47,366 nucleotides of DNA from Thermoplasmata archaeon. GTDB taxonomy: Archaea > Thermoplasmatota > Thermoplasmata > Lutacidiplasmatales > UBA184. Positions 8,550 through 16,939 of the stretch are shown here, one piece after another. Numbering within the stretch: position 1 is the first letter of the stretch; each line of letters starts with the position of its first letter. The DNA lies in NCBI GenBank assembly GCA_022750155.1, contig JAKIWG010000018.1, positions 1 to 47,366 on the forward strand. The letters are read 5' to 3'. The notes beneath the pieces were generated by a model. The model saw only the letters and a list, made by a program, of their open reading frames with translations. It was not told where the DNA came from and did no database searches. A program made the translations under genes and the position numbers.

Positions 8550-9551
8550 ATGGACCCGTTCAGCCACCTCCTGCTCGGTTACCTGCTGGGTTTCGGACTC
8601 TGGGGTCCGGCCGGCCTACAGTACGTGGTCGCCGCCGCCGTCGGCGGTGCCCTACCGGACGCGGATATCGCCCTCTTCCCTCTCTCCCAACGGTTTCCGC
8701 TCCTTCGCCATCGGGGGCTTTCCCATTCTCTCGTGGGCGTCACTCTGCTCGCGGCGGTCGGCTGCTTCGCGATCCCGACCGTCATGTCGTGGGGACTCGG
8801 CGCGGGCTTCTCGAGCGGCTCGCGCCTGGTGTTCTTCGTGGCGCTCGAGGTCGGCGGACTCTCCCACGTCTTCCTCGACTCCCTCGACCATTGGTCCGTG
8901 CCGATCTTGGCCCCGTTCTCTCCTACCTCGTACAAGTTCGACGTCGACCGGATCGTGAACGTCGGCTCGATGGCATTCACGGTCCTCGCCTACGCGCTGC
9001 TCATCTACGAGCGCGGCCGGGTTTCGGTCGAGGTCGGGACCGACACCACCCTGGTGCTCCTCGCGGCCGCCCTCGTGTACTTTTCGATCCGGATCTCCGC
9101 CCGTTGGGTGGCCGGAGCCGCACGGAAGCGCGCGGGGTACTCCGCCGTCATCCCGCAAGGCAACCCGCTTCGGTTCGTGCTCTTCCGCGAGGAGGTTACC
9201 GACCGGTCGCGACGCCTTCAGTTCACTCGCTACCACCTTATCCGGGGGCTCGATTCCCACGCCTCATCGGTCGAGATACCCCTCGGGCCGACGCCATCCA
9301 TCCCCGTGCAGGATGCTCCGGAGGCGCTGGCCAGGAGCTACGCGCCGGCTTTCGACGAGAGTTGGGTGCTTGGGGAAACCCATCCGTTCGCCGTCAGTCG
9401 AGCGGCGGCGGGGGGATTCGACGTCTTCTGGTACTCGCTCGAGATGAGCTTCTGGGGCCGCCACGCGGGCGTCGTGGTCCATGTCGACCGCACGACCGGG
9501 ACCGTCCACGCGCGGAGCCGCTGGAGGAATCCAGCCCGTCCGTTCGATTGA
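8550..9551 (+). CDS. YdjM/DUF457-type membrane-bound metal-dependent hydrolase
   Basis: The ATG at 8550 gives 333 residues. The first 150 residues carry the family pattern: His6 in the opening DPFSH, the GALPDADIALFPL acidic motif (Asp37, Asp39), HRGLSHSL (His54, His59) and a later SHVFLDSLDHWSV segment. The conserved His and Asp residues sit at the ends of hydrophobic helices and are thought to bind metal. Four or five membrane helices occupy residues 10-190. The remaining 140 residues are soluble and not typical of the family, which often stops after the membrane part. Members are annotated as membrane-bound hydrolases, but the substrate is generally unknown. Confidence 0.85.
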   Translation: MDPFSHLLLGYLLGFGLWGPAGLQYVVAAAVGGALPDADIALFPLSQRFPLLRHRGLSHSLVGVTLLAAVGCFAIPTVMSWGLGAGFSSGSRLVFFVALEVGGLSHVFLDSLDHWSVPILAPFSPTSYKFDVDRIVNVGSMAFTVLAYALLIYERGRVSVEVGTDTTLVLLAAALVYFSIRISARWVAGAARKRAGYSAVIPQGNPLRFVLFREEVTDRSRRLQFTRYHLIRGLDSHASSVEIPLGPTPSIPVQDAPEALARSYAPAFDESWVLGETHPFAVSRAAAGGFDVFWYSLEMSFWGRHAGVVVHVDRTTGTVHARSRWRNPARPFD

Positions 9552-9717
9552 ACCCGAGGATTCCGGTCGTTCGGTCTGATAGGTTCGAACGTGCCGACCG
9601 CCGGGTTCGTCCGCCCCGCCCACACGAGTACCCGCGGGGCCGCCAGGGCGCATGCCCCCTCGCCCGCGGGGTCGGCGCGGTCGCCAAGCATTTCCTCTCG
9701 GGCGGCTGCCAGAGGGG

Positions 9718-10119
9718 GTGGCGAGCGCGCGGGCGGCACCCGGGTTCTTCGGACCCCTCCTGCTCGCCCGCGACTTTGAACGGACCCTCCGGTTCTACCG
9801 AGACCTCCTCTCGCTCCCCGTCGAAGGCGCCCACCCCTACGCCAAGTGCATCTCCACCCCCTCGACGTTCTCCGTCGTGGACGGGCGGTGGTGGGGCCAG
9901 GTGAACGGCTCGGAGAACCCGATCCAAGGGGAGAGCTCGGTCGCGGACTCCGTGCTGATGATCCAGGTCGACGATGTCCGCCAGGTCTTCGAGCGGTTGA
10001 TGGGGGCGGGGGTGGTGTTTCTCAGCGTCCCCGTGACGAAACCGGAGATGGGCGTCTGGAGCGTGTTCCTGCGGGACCCGGACGGTCGATCCGTAGTGCT
10101 CACTTCACCGCTCGATTGA
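9718..10119 (+). CDS. VOC-family (glyoxalase/bleomycin-resistance fold) protein
   Basis: About 133 residues if translated from the GTG at 9718; the upstream part of the open frame is low-complexity Arg/Gly/Pro and unlikely to be protein. The VOC fold is seen as a first beta-alpha unit (LLLARDFERTLRFYRDLLSLPVE) and a second one (MIQVDDVRQVFERLMGAGV), ending with the typical FLRDPDGRSVVLTSP, where the family often has a metal-binding Glu. That Glu is not evident here (RSVVLT), so a metal-free or binding role is possible. The start is uncertain because the purine run AGAGGGG abuts the GTG directly. Confidence 0.75.
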   Translation: MASARAAPGFFGPLLLARDFERTLRFYRDLLSLPVEGAHPYAKCISTPSTFSVVDGRWWGQVNGSENPIQGESSVADSVLMIQVDDVRQVFERLMGAGVVFLSVPVTKPEMGVWSVFLRDPDGRSVVLTSPLD

Positions 10120-10224
10120 CACGCGACCGCGGTCCGGACACCGGGACGTCGGACCGGGTCACCGCGAGAGCATATGTGGAGCCCCGCGATGCTCCGGAAC
10201 ACCGGAGGGGTGTTTCGATTGGAG

Positions 10225-10581
10225 ATGCCGAAGGCCACCCCGGCGGCCTCGAAGCGGTTCGAAGAGCTGACCCCGACGGGGTCGAACGTCACTTCGAAGA
10301 AGATGTTCGGACAGCCCGCGGCGTTCCTTGGTGGCAACCTGTTCTTCGGCGTGTTCGGCGGGGACCTGTTCGTTCGGCTTTCCGAGGAGGACGCCTCCCA
10401 GGCCCTGAAGAACCCGGGGTTCAAGCCGTTCGAACCGATGGCCGGACGCCCGATGAGAGGCTACGTGGTCCTCCCGCCGACCGTTCTCTCCGACGCGAAG
10501 CAGGCCCGGAGCTGGATCTCCCGGTCGATGAGCTTCGTGGGCAGCCTGCCGCCGAAGAAGGCGAAGTCCAAGGTCGCGTGA
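10225..10581 (+). CDS. TfoX N-terminal-domain protein
   Basis: The ATG at 10225 gives 118 residues; a start at 10174 would add 17 residues of no clear fold. The TfoX-N pattern is visible: an N-terminal helix with RFEELTP, then TSKKMFGQPAAFLGGNLFFGVFGGDLFVRL, where KKMFG and the paired GNLFFGVFG strands are diagnostic. A helix with EEDASQAL, PFEPMAGRPMRGYVVLP, and the closing helix ARSWISRSMSFVGSLP complete it. Stand-alone TfoX-N proteins are common in archaea and bacteria. Despite the competence-related name, their biochemical role is unknown. The gene stands alone between a VOC gene and a convergent secreted-protein gene. Confidence 0.85.
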   Translation: MPKATPAASKRFEELTPTGSNVTSKKMFGQPAAFLGGNLFFGVFGGDLFVRLSEEDASQALKNPGFKPFEPMAGRPMRGYVVLPPTVLSDAKQARSWISRSMSFVGSLPPKKAKSKVA

Positions 10582-10677
10582 CCGGTACAGCCCCGACCTG
10601 ACCGTCGGGGAGGGCCGGTCGAAAAACGGGTCGGGCCGGCCCCCCGGGGGGAGGGTCGGCCCTCGGAAACGGTCCGC

Positions 10678-11541
10678 TCAGGTGATCGAGATCGAGTAGA
10701 GCTGCTCGTCGTTCCCGTGGGTGGCGGAGTTCAGCTGGGCGTTGGCGCTGCCTCCCGAGAGGGTCGCCCCCGAGACGAGCATCTCCACGCTCGCTCCTCC
10801 GAGGATGAACATCTGCAGGACGTACTTGTGGGTCGAGTTCATGACCGTCCCGTTCCAGTACCAGGCCCAGAAGAACGACCCGCCGAAGCTTCCGGTCGCC
10901 TTGCCGGACGTCGACGTCGTGCAGTTGGTGTACCGGCAGCTGGTGTAGCTCGAAGAGTAGGCGAAGTTTCCGGGCCACGCGCTCGAGGCGACGTGCTTGT
11001 GCGTGGTCTTGTCGAGCAGGAACGCGTAGCCGTAGACGAACGTCTTCGCGAACTGCGTGCAGCCCGAATAGAGAACCCCCGAGCTGCCCGAGCAGGTCCC
11101 CGCGGTCAGATTCTCGCTACCGACCGCGACCGTGTCCCAGAGGACCGTGATGGTGTGGGCGCCGGTCGTGGTGACCTTGATCGGGAGTGCGACCTCGAAC
11201 TTCCCCTCGGACAGGGCGCTGTTGTTCGTGTAGCTCGTGCACCAGCTCGTGGTGGCGTTGTCGCTGAACGCCCCGATCCCGGTGGTCTTGTTGAACGAGG
11301 AGGCCTGGACCCGCGTGAACGTCCCACAACCGGCCGTGCTGCTCGGGTTCGTCAGGGTCACCGTCGCCTTCTTGTACGGGGCCTTCAGGGTGACTGCGGC
11401 GGTCGGCCCGGCGAGCGCGGCCGGGGCGAGGATGAGCAGCACCGCGAAGGAGGCCATCGCGGCGGCCGTTCCTCCGGCGATTACGGTCCTCGGTCGGGAT
11501 ACTCTGTGCGTCCGCGGGTGACGGTCGTCCGTTGGTTCCAT
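10678..11541 (-). CDS. Secreted protein of the local three-member family (member C)
   Basis: The protein has 287 residues and starts at the ATG at 11541, preceded by a purine-rich GGAAGAGAGAG ribosome-binding region. The signal helix is TAAAMASFAVLLILAPAALAG. Family landmarks are LKAPYKK right after cleavage, GAHTITVLWDT (His129), a Cys-rich middle (GTCSGSSGVLYSGC), YGYAFLLD, WNGTVMNSTHKYVLQMFIL and a terminal strand EQLYSISIT. It is the shortest of the three and lacks the long insert present in B. There is no membrane anchor and no catalytic motif. It is an exported beta-rich protein of unknown function, transcribed towards the TfoX-N gene. Confidence 0.85.
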   Translation of the reverse strand: MEPTDDRHPRTHRVSRPRTVIAGGTAAAMASFAVLLILAPAALAGPTAAVTLKAPYKKATVTLTNPSSTAGCGTFTRVQASSFNKTTGIGAFSDNATTSWCTSYTNNSALSEGKFEVALPIKVTTTGAHTITVLWDTVAVGSENLTAGTCSGSSGVLYSGCTQFAKTFVYGYAFLLDKTTHKHVASSAWPGNFAYSSSYTSCRYTNCTTSTSGKATGSFGGSFFWAWYWNGTVMNSTHKYVLQMFILGGASVEMLVSGATLSGGSANAQLNSATHGNDEQLYSISIT

Positions 11542-11619
11542 CTCTCTCTTCCTAGCCTAGGGCGCGACCGAGTCACCCTCCCGCTCGCGACCATAGGCGA
11601 AATGGCCATCGGTTCAGTG

Positions 11620-11629
11620 GTATTTATCC
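11620..11629 (-). promoter_or_regulatory. TATA-like promoter of secreted-family member C
   Basis: On the minus strand AGGATAAATA, centred about 83 nt before the ATG at 11541. It predicts a leader of about 55 nt, almost identical to family member B. Confidence 0.6.
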
Positions 11630-11771
11630 TTCTGAAAGCGGCGGCTTCCGAACCCCCCAGCGGGGCCAACGGTGGGTCCCCTCGGGGGACCGTTTCAGCA
11701 TCCCTCCGTAAGGTTCATGGGCCGCCGCCCAACTCCATCCCCGTCGGAATCTTCCGACAGAAGGAACCAAG

Positions 11772-12146
11772 ATGACGGACCCCAAGCCCGGAGCGATCGT
11801 GCACGCCGAATTCACCTCGACTGACCTCCCCGCCACGCGAAAATTCCTCGAAGGCGTGTTCGGCTGGAAATTCAAGAAGGAGGCGATGGGCGACATGGAG
11901 TACTGGACGTTCGACGCCGGCTCGGGCCCGATGGGCGGCCTGATGAACCCGATGCCCGGGATGAACCCCGGCACGATGAACTACATCCTGGTCGAGTCGA
12001 TCGACGCCGCCGTGAAGAAGATCACCGCCCACGGGGGAAAGATCATGATGCCGAAGCAGGAGATCCCGGGAATCGGCTGGTTCGCCGTGTACGAAGCGCC
12101 CGGTGGCCTCGGGCAAGCCATCTACCAGTCGGCCCAGAAGCGGTAG
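11772..12146 (+). CDS. VOC-family protein
   Basis: The protein has 124 residues and starts at the ATG at 11772, 9 nt after AAGGAA. It is a classical single-chain VOC protein. HAEFTSTDLPATRKFLEGVFGWKF is the first beta-alpha-beta unit, followed by a Met/Gly-rich loop (GPMGGLMNPMPGMNPG). The second unit is ILVESIDAAVKKITAHGGK, then IGWFAVYEAPGGLGQAIYQS. The His near the start and a Glu in VYEAPGG sit where metal ligands occur in the superfamily. Close relatives are usually annotated as glyoxalase/bleomycin-resistance proteins without a proven substrate. It is unlike the VOC gene at 9718 and is not a recent duplicate. Confidence 0.85.
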   Translation: MTDPKPGAIVHAEFTSTDLPATRKFLEGVFGWKFKKEAMGDMEYWTFDAGSGPMGGLMNPMPGMNPGTMNYILVESIDAAVKKITAHGGKIMMPKQEIPGIGWFAVYEAPGGLGQAIYQSAQKR

Positions 12147-12437
12147 AGCCTGTCGATCTCCCGTGACCCGGAGGCCCTACGGGCCGTCCGGCGAGGACTC
12201 GACCCGTCCGCGGAGAATCGCGCCATCCTGTGATCGCCGAACCCGGCGCGGCTCGGGATTCCGAACGATTCGGGTCGACGTCAACGGCCTACTCGTCGAA
12301 ACGTAATCGAGCGGAGGAGTGGCCCGCGCACGGCAAGACCCTGCCGGCCCACATGTCCGGGAGTCTGGGGGTCCGAACCGAGGCCCCCGGGAGCACTCGC
12401 GCACCGCGTCGACCTGCGGGACCCGTGCGCGATCGGC

Positions 12438-12716
12438 CTAGGTTGGGGGGGTGGGCCGATGCTCGCTCGCCGAGATCACGCCGCCGCCGTACAGGTCGGT
12501 CTGGGCGCGGAAGAATCGGACCGGTCCCCCCGGAGCGGGGCGGTCGGCGGGCGGGCTGATGGTGAACCAGCCGTACACCGTTCGGCAACGGGAGAGGGTC
12601 TCCATGTCGAGTCCGACCGACGACCAGACGTCCTGGAACTCGATCCGGCAGTCCGGGTGCCGCATGGTGAACCATTCACGGACGCTCTCGGGAACCTGCG
12701 CTCGCTCCGACTGCAT
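12438..12716 (-). CDS. Small hypothetical protein
   Basis: A 92-codon frame starting at the ATG at 12716. Its third codon positions are strongly G/C, as in the certain genes here, while the overlapping frames on the plus strand are not. Recognisable pieces are an N-terminal helix (VPESVREWFTMRHP), a compact beta-rich core (CRIEFQDVW, CRTVYGWFTIS, GPVRFFRAQTDLYGGGVIS) and a short disordered tail. No family was recognised and no signal or membrane segment is present. It is divergent from the AHSA1-type gene at 12835, about 120 bp away. Confidence 0.6.
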   Translation of the reverse strand: MQSERAQVPESVREWFTMRHPDCRIEFQDVWSSVGLDMETLSRCRTVYGWFTISPPADRPAPGGPVRFFRAQTDLYGGGVISASEHRPTPPT

Positions 12717-12834
12717 GTCGGGGTCATCGCCTTCCGAGCCAAAATGATTCCGGAATCCCCGGGGTGCGGAACCGCCCCTTCTCCCCCAGAGGGCTTATCG
12801 CTGGGCTCCTGGTCGCCCGCTCCGAGCGACCTCC

Positions 12835-13233
12835 ATGAAGACCCGCACCATCCGCCAGACGGTGATACTGCCCGGAACTCCGATCGAGGTCTATCGGGCC
12901 CTGATGACGACCCATGGCCACCGCGCATTCACCGGGGCGGACGCCCGGATCAGCCCGAAGGTCGGGGGCACGTTCATGGCGTGGGGCGGGTACATCCATG
13001 GGACGAACCTCCAGCTCGTTCCCGGAAAGTCCATCGTCCAAACCTGGGTGCCGAGCGAAGAAACGTGGCCCAAGGGTCACGTCTCCAAGGTGCGCTACAC
13101 CCTGTCGACCAGCCCCCGCGGCACGCGGGTCGTCTTCACCCACTCCGGGGTGCCGTCGGAACACGCCGGCCACCTCTCCGGCGGCTGGAAGAAATCGTAC
13201 TGGACGCCGCTCCGAAAGTACCTCTCCGGCTGA
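12835..13233 (+). CDS. AHSA1/SRPBCC-domain protein
   Basis: The protein has 132 residues and starts at the ATG at 12835, with a TATA-like GGCTTATCG about 38 nt upstream. It shows the START-like pattern of AHSA1 proteins: an opening strand RTIRQTVILPGTPIEVYRALMTT, the GGTFMAWGGYIHGTNLQLVPGK hairpin, IVQTWVPSEETWPKG, TLSTSPRGTRVVFTHSGVP and a C-terminal helix (GWKKSYWTPLRKYL). These small hydrophobic-cavity proteins bind lipids or other apolar ligands. Only some members interact with Hsp90, so no precise role is claimed. Confidence 0.85.
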   Translation: MKTRTIRQTVILPGTPIEVYRALMTTHGHRAFTGADARISPKVGGTFMAWGGYIHGTNLQLVPGKSIVQTWVPSEETWPKGHVSKVRYTLSTSPRGTRVVFTHSGVPSEHAGHLSGGWKKSYWTPLRKYLSG

Positions 13234-13328
13234 GGCACGGATTTCGGCCGGGGCCGGCGCGGGGTCGCTCCCGTTCCGAGGAATAGGTTGGCCGGGCCCG
13301 CTCTCGCGGGCCCGGGCTGGGCCGCGTC

Positions 13329-16300
13329 CTACGAGAGGTCCGCCTCGATCGTGCCGCCTCCGCCGAGGGTCAGCGTGGCCGTCCTGGAGGTCGACGAGAC
13401 GATCGACAAGCCGCCATCCGCGCTCCAGGAACTGAGCGCCGCCGGAGCGGTGAGCGTCACCGTGTAGGTCCCCGGGCGCAGCCAGACCGTGTCACCCGAG
13501 TGCAGGACCATCCCGAGGACGGCCAGGCTCCCGTGCGCCGGTGCCGGACCGACGGGGTTCCAGATCACGAAGCTCAGCGGCACCAGCGTCGGCACGAAGA
13601 TCGCCACGAGGTTGCCCGTTCCGCTCGCGAGGGTGATCACCGTCGTCGCGCTCCCGGAAGGACCCGTCAGCGAGGCGGACCCGCTCGCGCCCCAACCGGC
13701 GAACATCCATCCCTTCGCGGGGTTGGCCATGACGACGACCTGACCGGAAGTGATCCGCTTCAGACTCGTCCCGCCTCCGTAGGTCGAACCCTCATTGTAC
13801 GTGACCGTCCCGTCCTTGGGTCCGGGGTGAACCCGGATGTTCAGGGTCGAGGTGGTCGACGTCTTCAGGAAGTTCGCGGTCACCGACCCGTTGCCGAAGA
13901 CGCTCGCATCGGTGAGCGCCGTCACGCTCGAGAACGAGATCGCGCTCCCGTTCGTGGACCACCCGGAGAACGCATAGCCCGGGGCGGCCGCCGCGGCCAT
14001 GGCGTAGGTCCCGAGCACGAGGTTCTGGGTCGACCCCGAGGTCACGGCGACGAATCCGGTGGGGCCCTGCGCGTAGATGGTGCCCGACTTGGCGGGGTTC
14101 ACGTGGAAGGTGACCTGGGCCCCCGACGTGAAGAGGACCTCCAGGATCGCGGTCCCGTTCTCCAGGTTGGCGAGCGTCTGGACCGAGTTGTTCGAGATGA
14201 TCAGCGGCTGGCCGTACAGTATCTGCCAGCTCACCACCCCCGGCCCGGGGGTGATGATGACGGGGTAGGTCCCCGCACGCACCGTGAGCGTGCCGAAGTT
14301 GAACCCGAACGGGCTCGTGCTCGTGACCGACAGCTTCCCGAACGTGGCGGTGCCGACGCCGATCGCGTACAGGTCGACCGTCCCGTTGGTGGTCGTCGGG
14401 GTGTACCAGGCGCCCAGCGTGGCGCTGGAGGTCGCCCCGGTCACGATCAGCTGGGTGTACGGGAACTGGGCCGCGGGCACCGAGACCCCTCCGCCGAAAC
14501 TCCAGTACGAGAAGTTCCAACCGGGCTTCGGGTACGCCTGGATCGAGTAGATCCCCGGCGGGAGCGAGAAGCTCTGGCCGTTCGTCAGCGTCGCCAGGGC
14601 AGCGTCGCTACCCGTCCACAGGAAGTTGGGGTCGAGACCGATCGTCCCCTGTCCGATATCCCGGAACGTGACGGAGGTCAGTTTCGGGTGGGCGGTGAAC
14701 ACCGCCCTCAGGGACCCGGAGCCGGTCAGATGCAGGGTGGTGTAGGGGCTGGTCCCGATGTCCACCGACGCTCCGCCGGTGGCGGTCCAGTGGCTGAACC
14801 CCATGCCGCTCGCAGGGATCGCGTGCACCGAGTAGGTCCCCCGCAGGAGACCGGAGACGCTCGTCGGGCTCGAATCGGCGTGCGACAGGAACATCACCGA
14901 TCCGCCTCCCGAGGACGAGGGTCCGATGGACAGCGTCGAGGCGAGCGCGCCGCAGCTCGGCACCGAGAAGTTCGTCGGCGGGAAGAACCCGCCCCCAAAG
15001 CTCAGCGTCTGCAGGTTGGGGTTGAACTGGTGCCACTTTCCGAAGTCGGAGGCGACCCCGGTGTAGTCTACGGCCCCGAACTCGAAGACGTGGGAGCCGC
15101 AGTAGTAGCTGTAGTACGGGTAGCTGCACCACGCGGAGCCCTCGATCCCCGAGCAGACCCCGTTGCTCGTCTGGTCGACGAGGGGCATGCCGCCCTCGGG
15201 CTGGGTGAACGCCACCTGGACCGGGCGATAGGTGGTCGCCGCGTTGAAGAACGTCGGAGTCGATATCTTCCACGGGGTCAGGCTGTCGTTCGCCCAGGAG
15301 CCGGGGTCGTACGACGGGCACGGCGCGCCAGGGTCGGTCGGCGTCGATACCGGCCCGCCGGAGCAGCCGCCATAGCTGTTGTTCGAGGGGAAGGTCGGGT
15401 TGCCGGCGTGGCCCGTTTCGAAAGCGAACGAGACCGGGTATTCGCCGCCGGGGGTCCACTGCATGGAGGCTTCCGTGTTGCTCTGCGAGTAGGACGGATT
15501 GATCGGGTAGCCTTGGGCGGTGTTGAACATCGTCAGGTTCGAAGCCTGTCCGCTGGTCTTGTCGATGATGGACAGCCGCTCCCCGATGGTGCTCGTCGCG
15601 TATCCGGTCATCTTCACCACGATGTGGTCGCCCTGGGTCATGTTCAGGTACGAGGGGCCCGGGACGCCGTTGATGTAGAGCGGCTCGTAGAAGCAGGGGT
15701 TCTCGAAGCCGGTCGCGGCCTCGATCTGCCACGCCACCGCCGCCCCGATCCACTTGCCGTTTACCGTCCAGTTAGGATACTGGGGGCCAGGGTTGGTGAA
15801 CAGCTGGTCGGGGTAGAACTGGAGCTCCAGGAAGCACTGGTCCATCCAGCCGAACGGGTCGGTCATCGTCATGCCGAACCAGATCGCCGAATAGAGGTCG
15901 GATTGGTTGTGGGTCGCGTCGCGGTCGGTGGGGAGCGTCACGTTCCACGTGACATTCCCGCCGCTTCCTGGAAGGTCGGACTGGAACTGGATGCCGGGCT
16001 CGTCGTGCCCGTAGCATCCGGAGGCGTAGGCGCCTTGGGAGCTCGAGCCCACGTAGTTCTCGAACTGGGGCCAGAGACCCGCACAGAAGCGGTTGTTCCA
16101 GTTGCTCGCGGAGGAACCACCGGAGCCGCCGCCCCCGCCGCCCCATCCTTGGGATGAGGGCCGGAGGACTTCGGACCCCGGCGGGATTCCTGAGGGGCCC
16201 CACGACGCAGGGTGAGGTCCCTTGATCTGGAAGTGGCCGAGCGAGACATGGCTGGGAGGATGCACCATTTGCAACTGTTGCTGGTGCGACGGAAGCGGGT

Positions 16301-16490
16301 GGAATGGCGCCACCGTGGGGCCACTCGAGGCCGCGGGTGCGGGAACTCCCGAGGGGGCTCCCGAGGTAGTGTGGGCGATGTTGAGCCCGTGGGATGACAG
16401 CGCGGGGATCACCCCGACCAGCATCATCGCCGCCAAGCCGAACATCACGACGGAAACCATGCCCCTCTGACTCGCTCGAAACTTCTTCAT
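13329..16490 (-). CDS. Very large secreted protein with about six C-terminal B-type repeats
   Basis: The protein has 1053 residues from the ATG at 16490; a GTG at 16499 would add three residues and sits too close to the GGAG ribosome-binding motif. A signal peptide (GMVSVVMFGLAAMMLVGVIPA) is followed by a Pro/Ser/His/Gly-rich linker to about residue 125, including a glycine run. Residues about 130-540 form a Trp- and Cys-rich globular region (NRFCAGLWPQFENYVG), perhaps carbohydrate-binding or protease-like but not recognised. From about 550 to the end come roughly six 75-90-residue repeats with a GxxFxxW core (GMGFSHWTATGG, GWNFSYWSFGGG, GYAFSGWSTNGS, GWMFAGWGASGS) and a closing strand. They resemble the divergent InlB B-repeat. 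There is no C-terminal anchor, so it is probably released or attached non-covalently. Confidence 0.85.
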   Translation of the reverse strand: MKKFRASQRGMVSVVMFGLAAMMLVGVIPALSSHGLNIAHTTSGAPSGVPAPAASSGPTVAPFHPLPSHQQQLQMVHPPSHVSLGHFQIKGPHPASWGPSGIPPGSEVLRPSSQGWGGGGGGSGGSSASNWNNRFCAGLWPQFENYVGSSSQGAYASGCYGHDEPGIQFQSDLPGSGGNVTWNVTLPTDRDATHNQSDLYSAIWFGMTMTDPFGWMDQCFLELQFYPDQLFTNPGPQYPNWTVNGKWIGAAVAWQIEAATGFENPCFYEPLYINGVPGPSYLNMTQGDHIVVKMTGYATSTIGERLSIIDKTSGQASNLTMFNTAQGYPINPSYSQSNTEASMQWTPGGEYPVSFAFETGHAGNPTFPSNNSYGGCSGGPVSTPTDPGAPCPSYDPGSWANDSLTPWKISTPTFFNAATTYRPVQVAFTQPEGGMPLVDQTSNGVCSGIEGSAWCSYPYYSYYCGSHVFEFGAVDYTGVASDFGKWHQFNPNLQTLSFGGGFFPPTNFSVPSCGALASTLSIGPSSSGGGSVMFLSHADSSPTSVSGLLRGTYSVHAIPASGMGFSHWTATGGASVDIGTSPYTTLHLTGSGSLRAVFTAHPKLTSVTFRDIGQGTIGLDPNFLWTGSDAALATLTNGQSFSLPPGIYSIQAYPKPGWNFSYWSFGGGVSVPAAQFPYTQLIVTGATSSATLGAWYTPTTTNGTVDLYAIGVGTATFGKLSVTSTSPFGFNFGTLTVRAGTYPVIITPGPGVVSWQILYGQPLIISNNSVQTLANLENGTAILEVLFTSGAQVTFHVNPAKSGTIYAQGPTGFVAVTSGSTQNLVLGTYAMAAAAAPGYAFSGWSTNGSAISFSSVTALTDASVFGNGSVTANFLKTSTTSTLNIRVHPGPKDGTVTYNEGSTYGGGTSLKRITSGQVVVMANPAKGWMFAGWGASGSASLTGPSGSATTVITLASGTGNLVAIFVPTLVPLSFVIWNPVGPAPAHGSLAVLGMVLHSGDTVWLRPGTYTVTLTAPAALSSWSADGGLSIVSSTSRTATLTLGGGGTIEADLS

Positions 16491-16555
16491 CTGGGTCACT
16501 CACTCCGTAACTTCGTGCCCGACAGGGGTCGGGCCGCCCCCCATCGACTTCGCCC

Positions 16556-16565
16556 TGTTAAAAGA
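16556..16565 (-). promoter_or_regulatory. TATA-like promoter of the B-repeat protein
   Basis: On the minus strand TCTTTTAACA, about 70 nt before the ATG at 16490. A 5' leader of about 44 nt is predicted, carrying GGAGTGA as a ribosome-binding site. Confidence 0.55.
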
Positions 16566-16939
16566 AATGTTTCGGTTTAGGGCCCCGGATGAGACGGGCC
16601 CGTTCGACCTCCCCGGTCCCTACCCCAGCGCCCGAGCATTGTTCGTCGGGTCGCCGCTCAAGGACCCGGGCACCGCCAGGTGGGGGAGGCGGATTGCCAA
16701 GGCCATCGCGCGGCCCCCGCGGGCAGGTCAAGGGCCCCGATGTTCACTGGCAAGAACCCCCGGAGGGGTCCGAGTGGGCCCGGAAGGGATTCCGAAAACG
16801 AGGGGTAACGGCCGGGAATCGGTCCGCACAGTTCGGGAAACATGGCTCCGTGTTCCGGCAGATATGGGGCGCGTTCCCGCAGGCGATTCTCCTCGAAAAA
16901 GAGGTGCCTCTATGAACGTGTTCCGTGCATGGTTTCTCC
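16566..16939. other. Non-coding gap upstream of the KaiC-like gene
   Basis: About 370 bases without a supported gene. The frames open here have mixed codon composition. A small inverted repeat, GAGG-TG-CCTC at about 16900-16910, lies about 30 bases before the next gene and could be a hairpin or a protein-binding site. Confidence 0.4.

Noticed and set aside
12459-13286. Long plus-strand frame over the 12.5-13.3 kb region
   Set aside because: It is a shadow overlapping the small minus-strand gene and the AHSA1-type gene. Its residues are Arg/Pro/Gly-rich with no fold.
13500-16157. 885-codon plus-strand frame antisense to the B-repeat protein
   Set aside because: A long open frame created by high GC opposite a real gene. 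The product is Arg/Gly/His-rich with no domains, and the minus-strand reading has a signal peptide and clear repeats.
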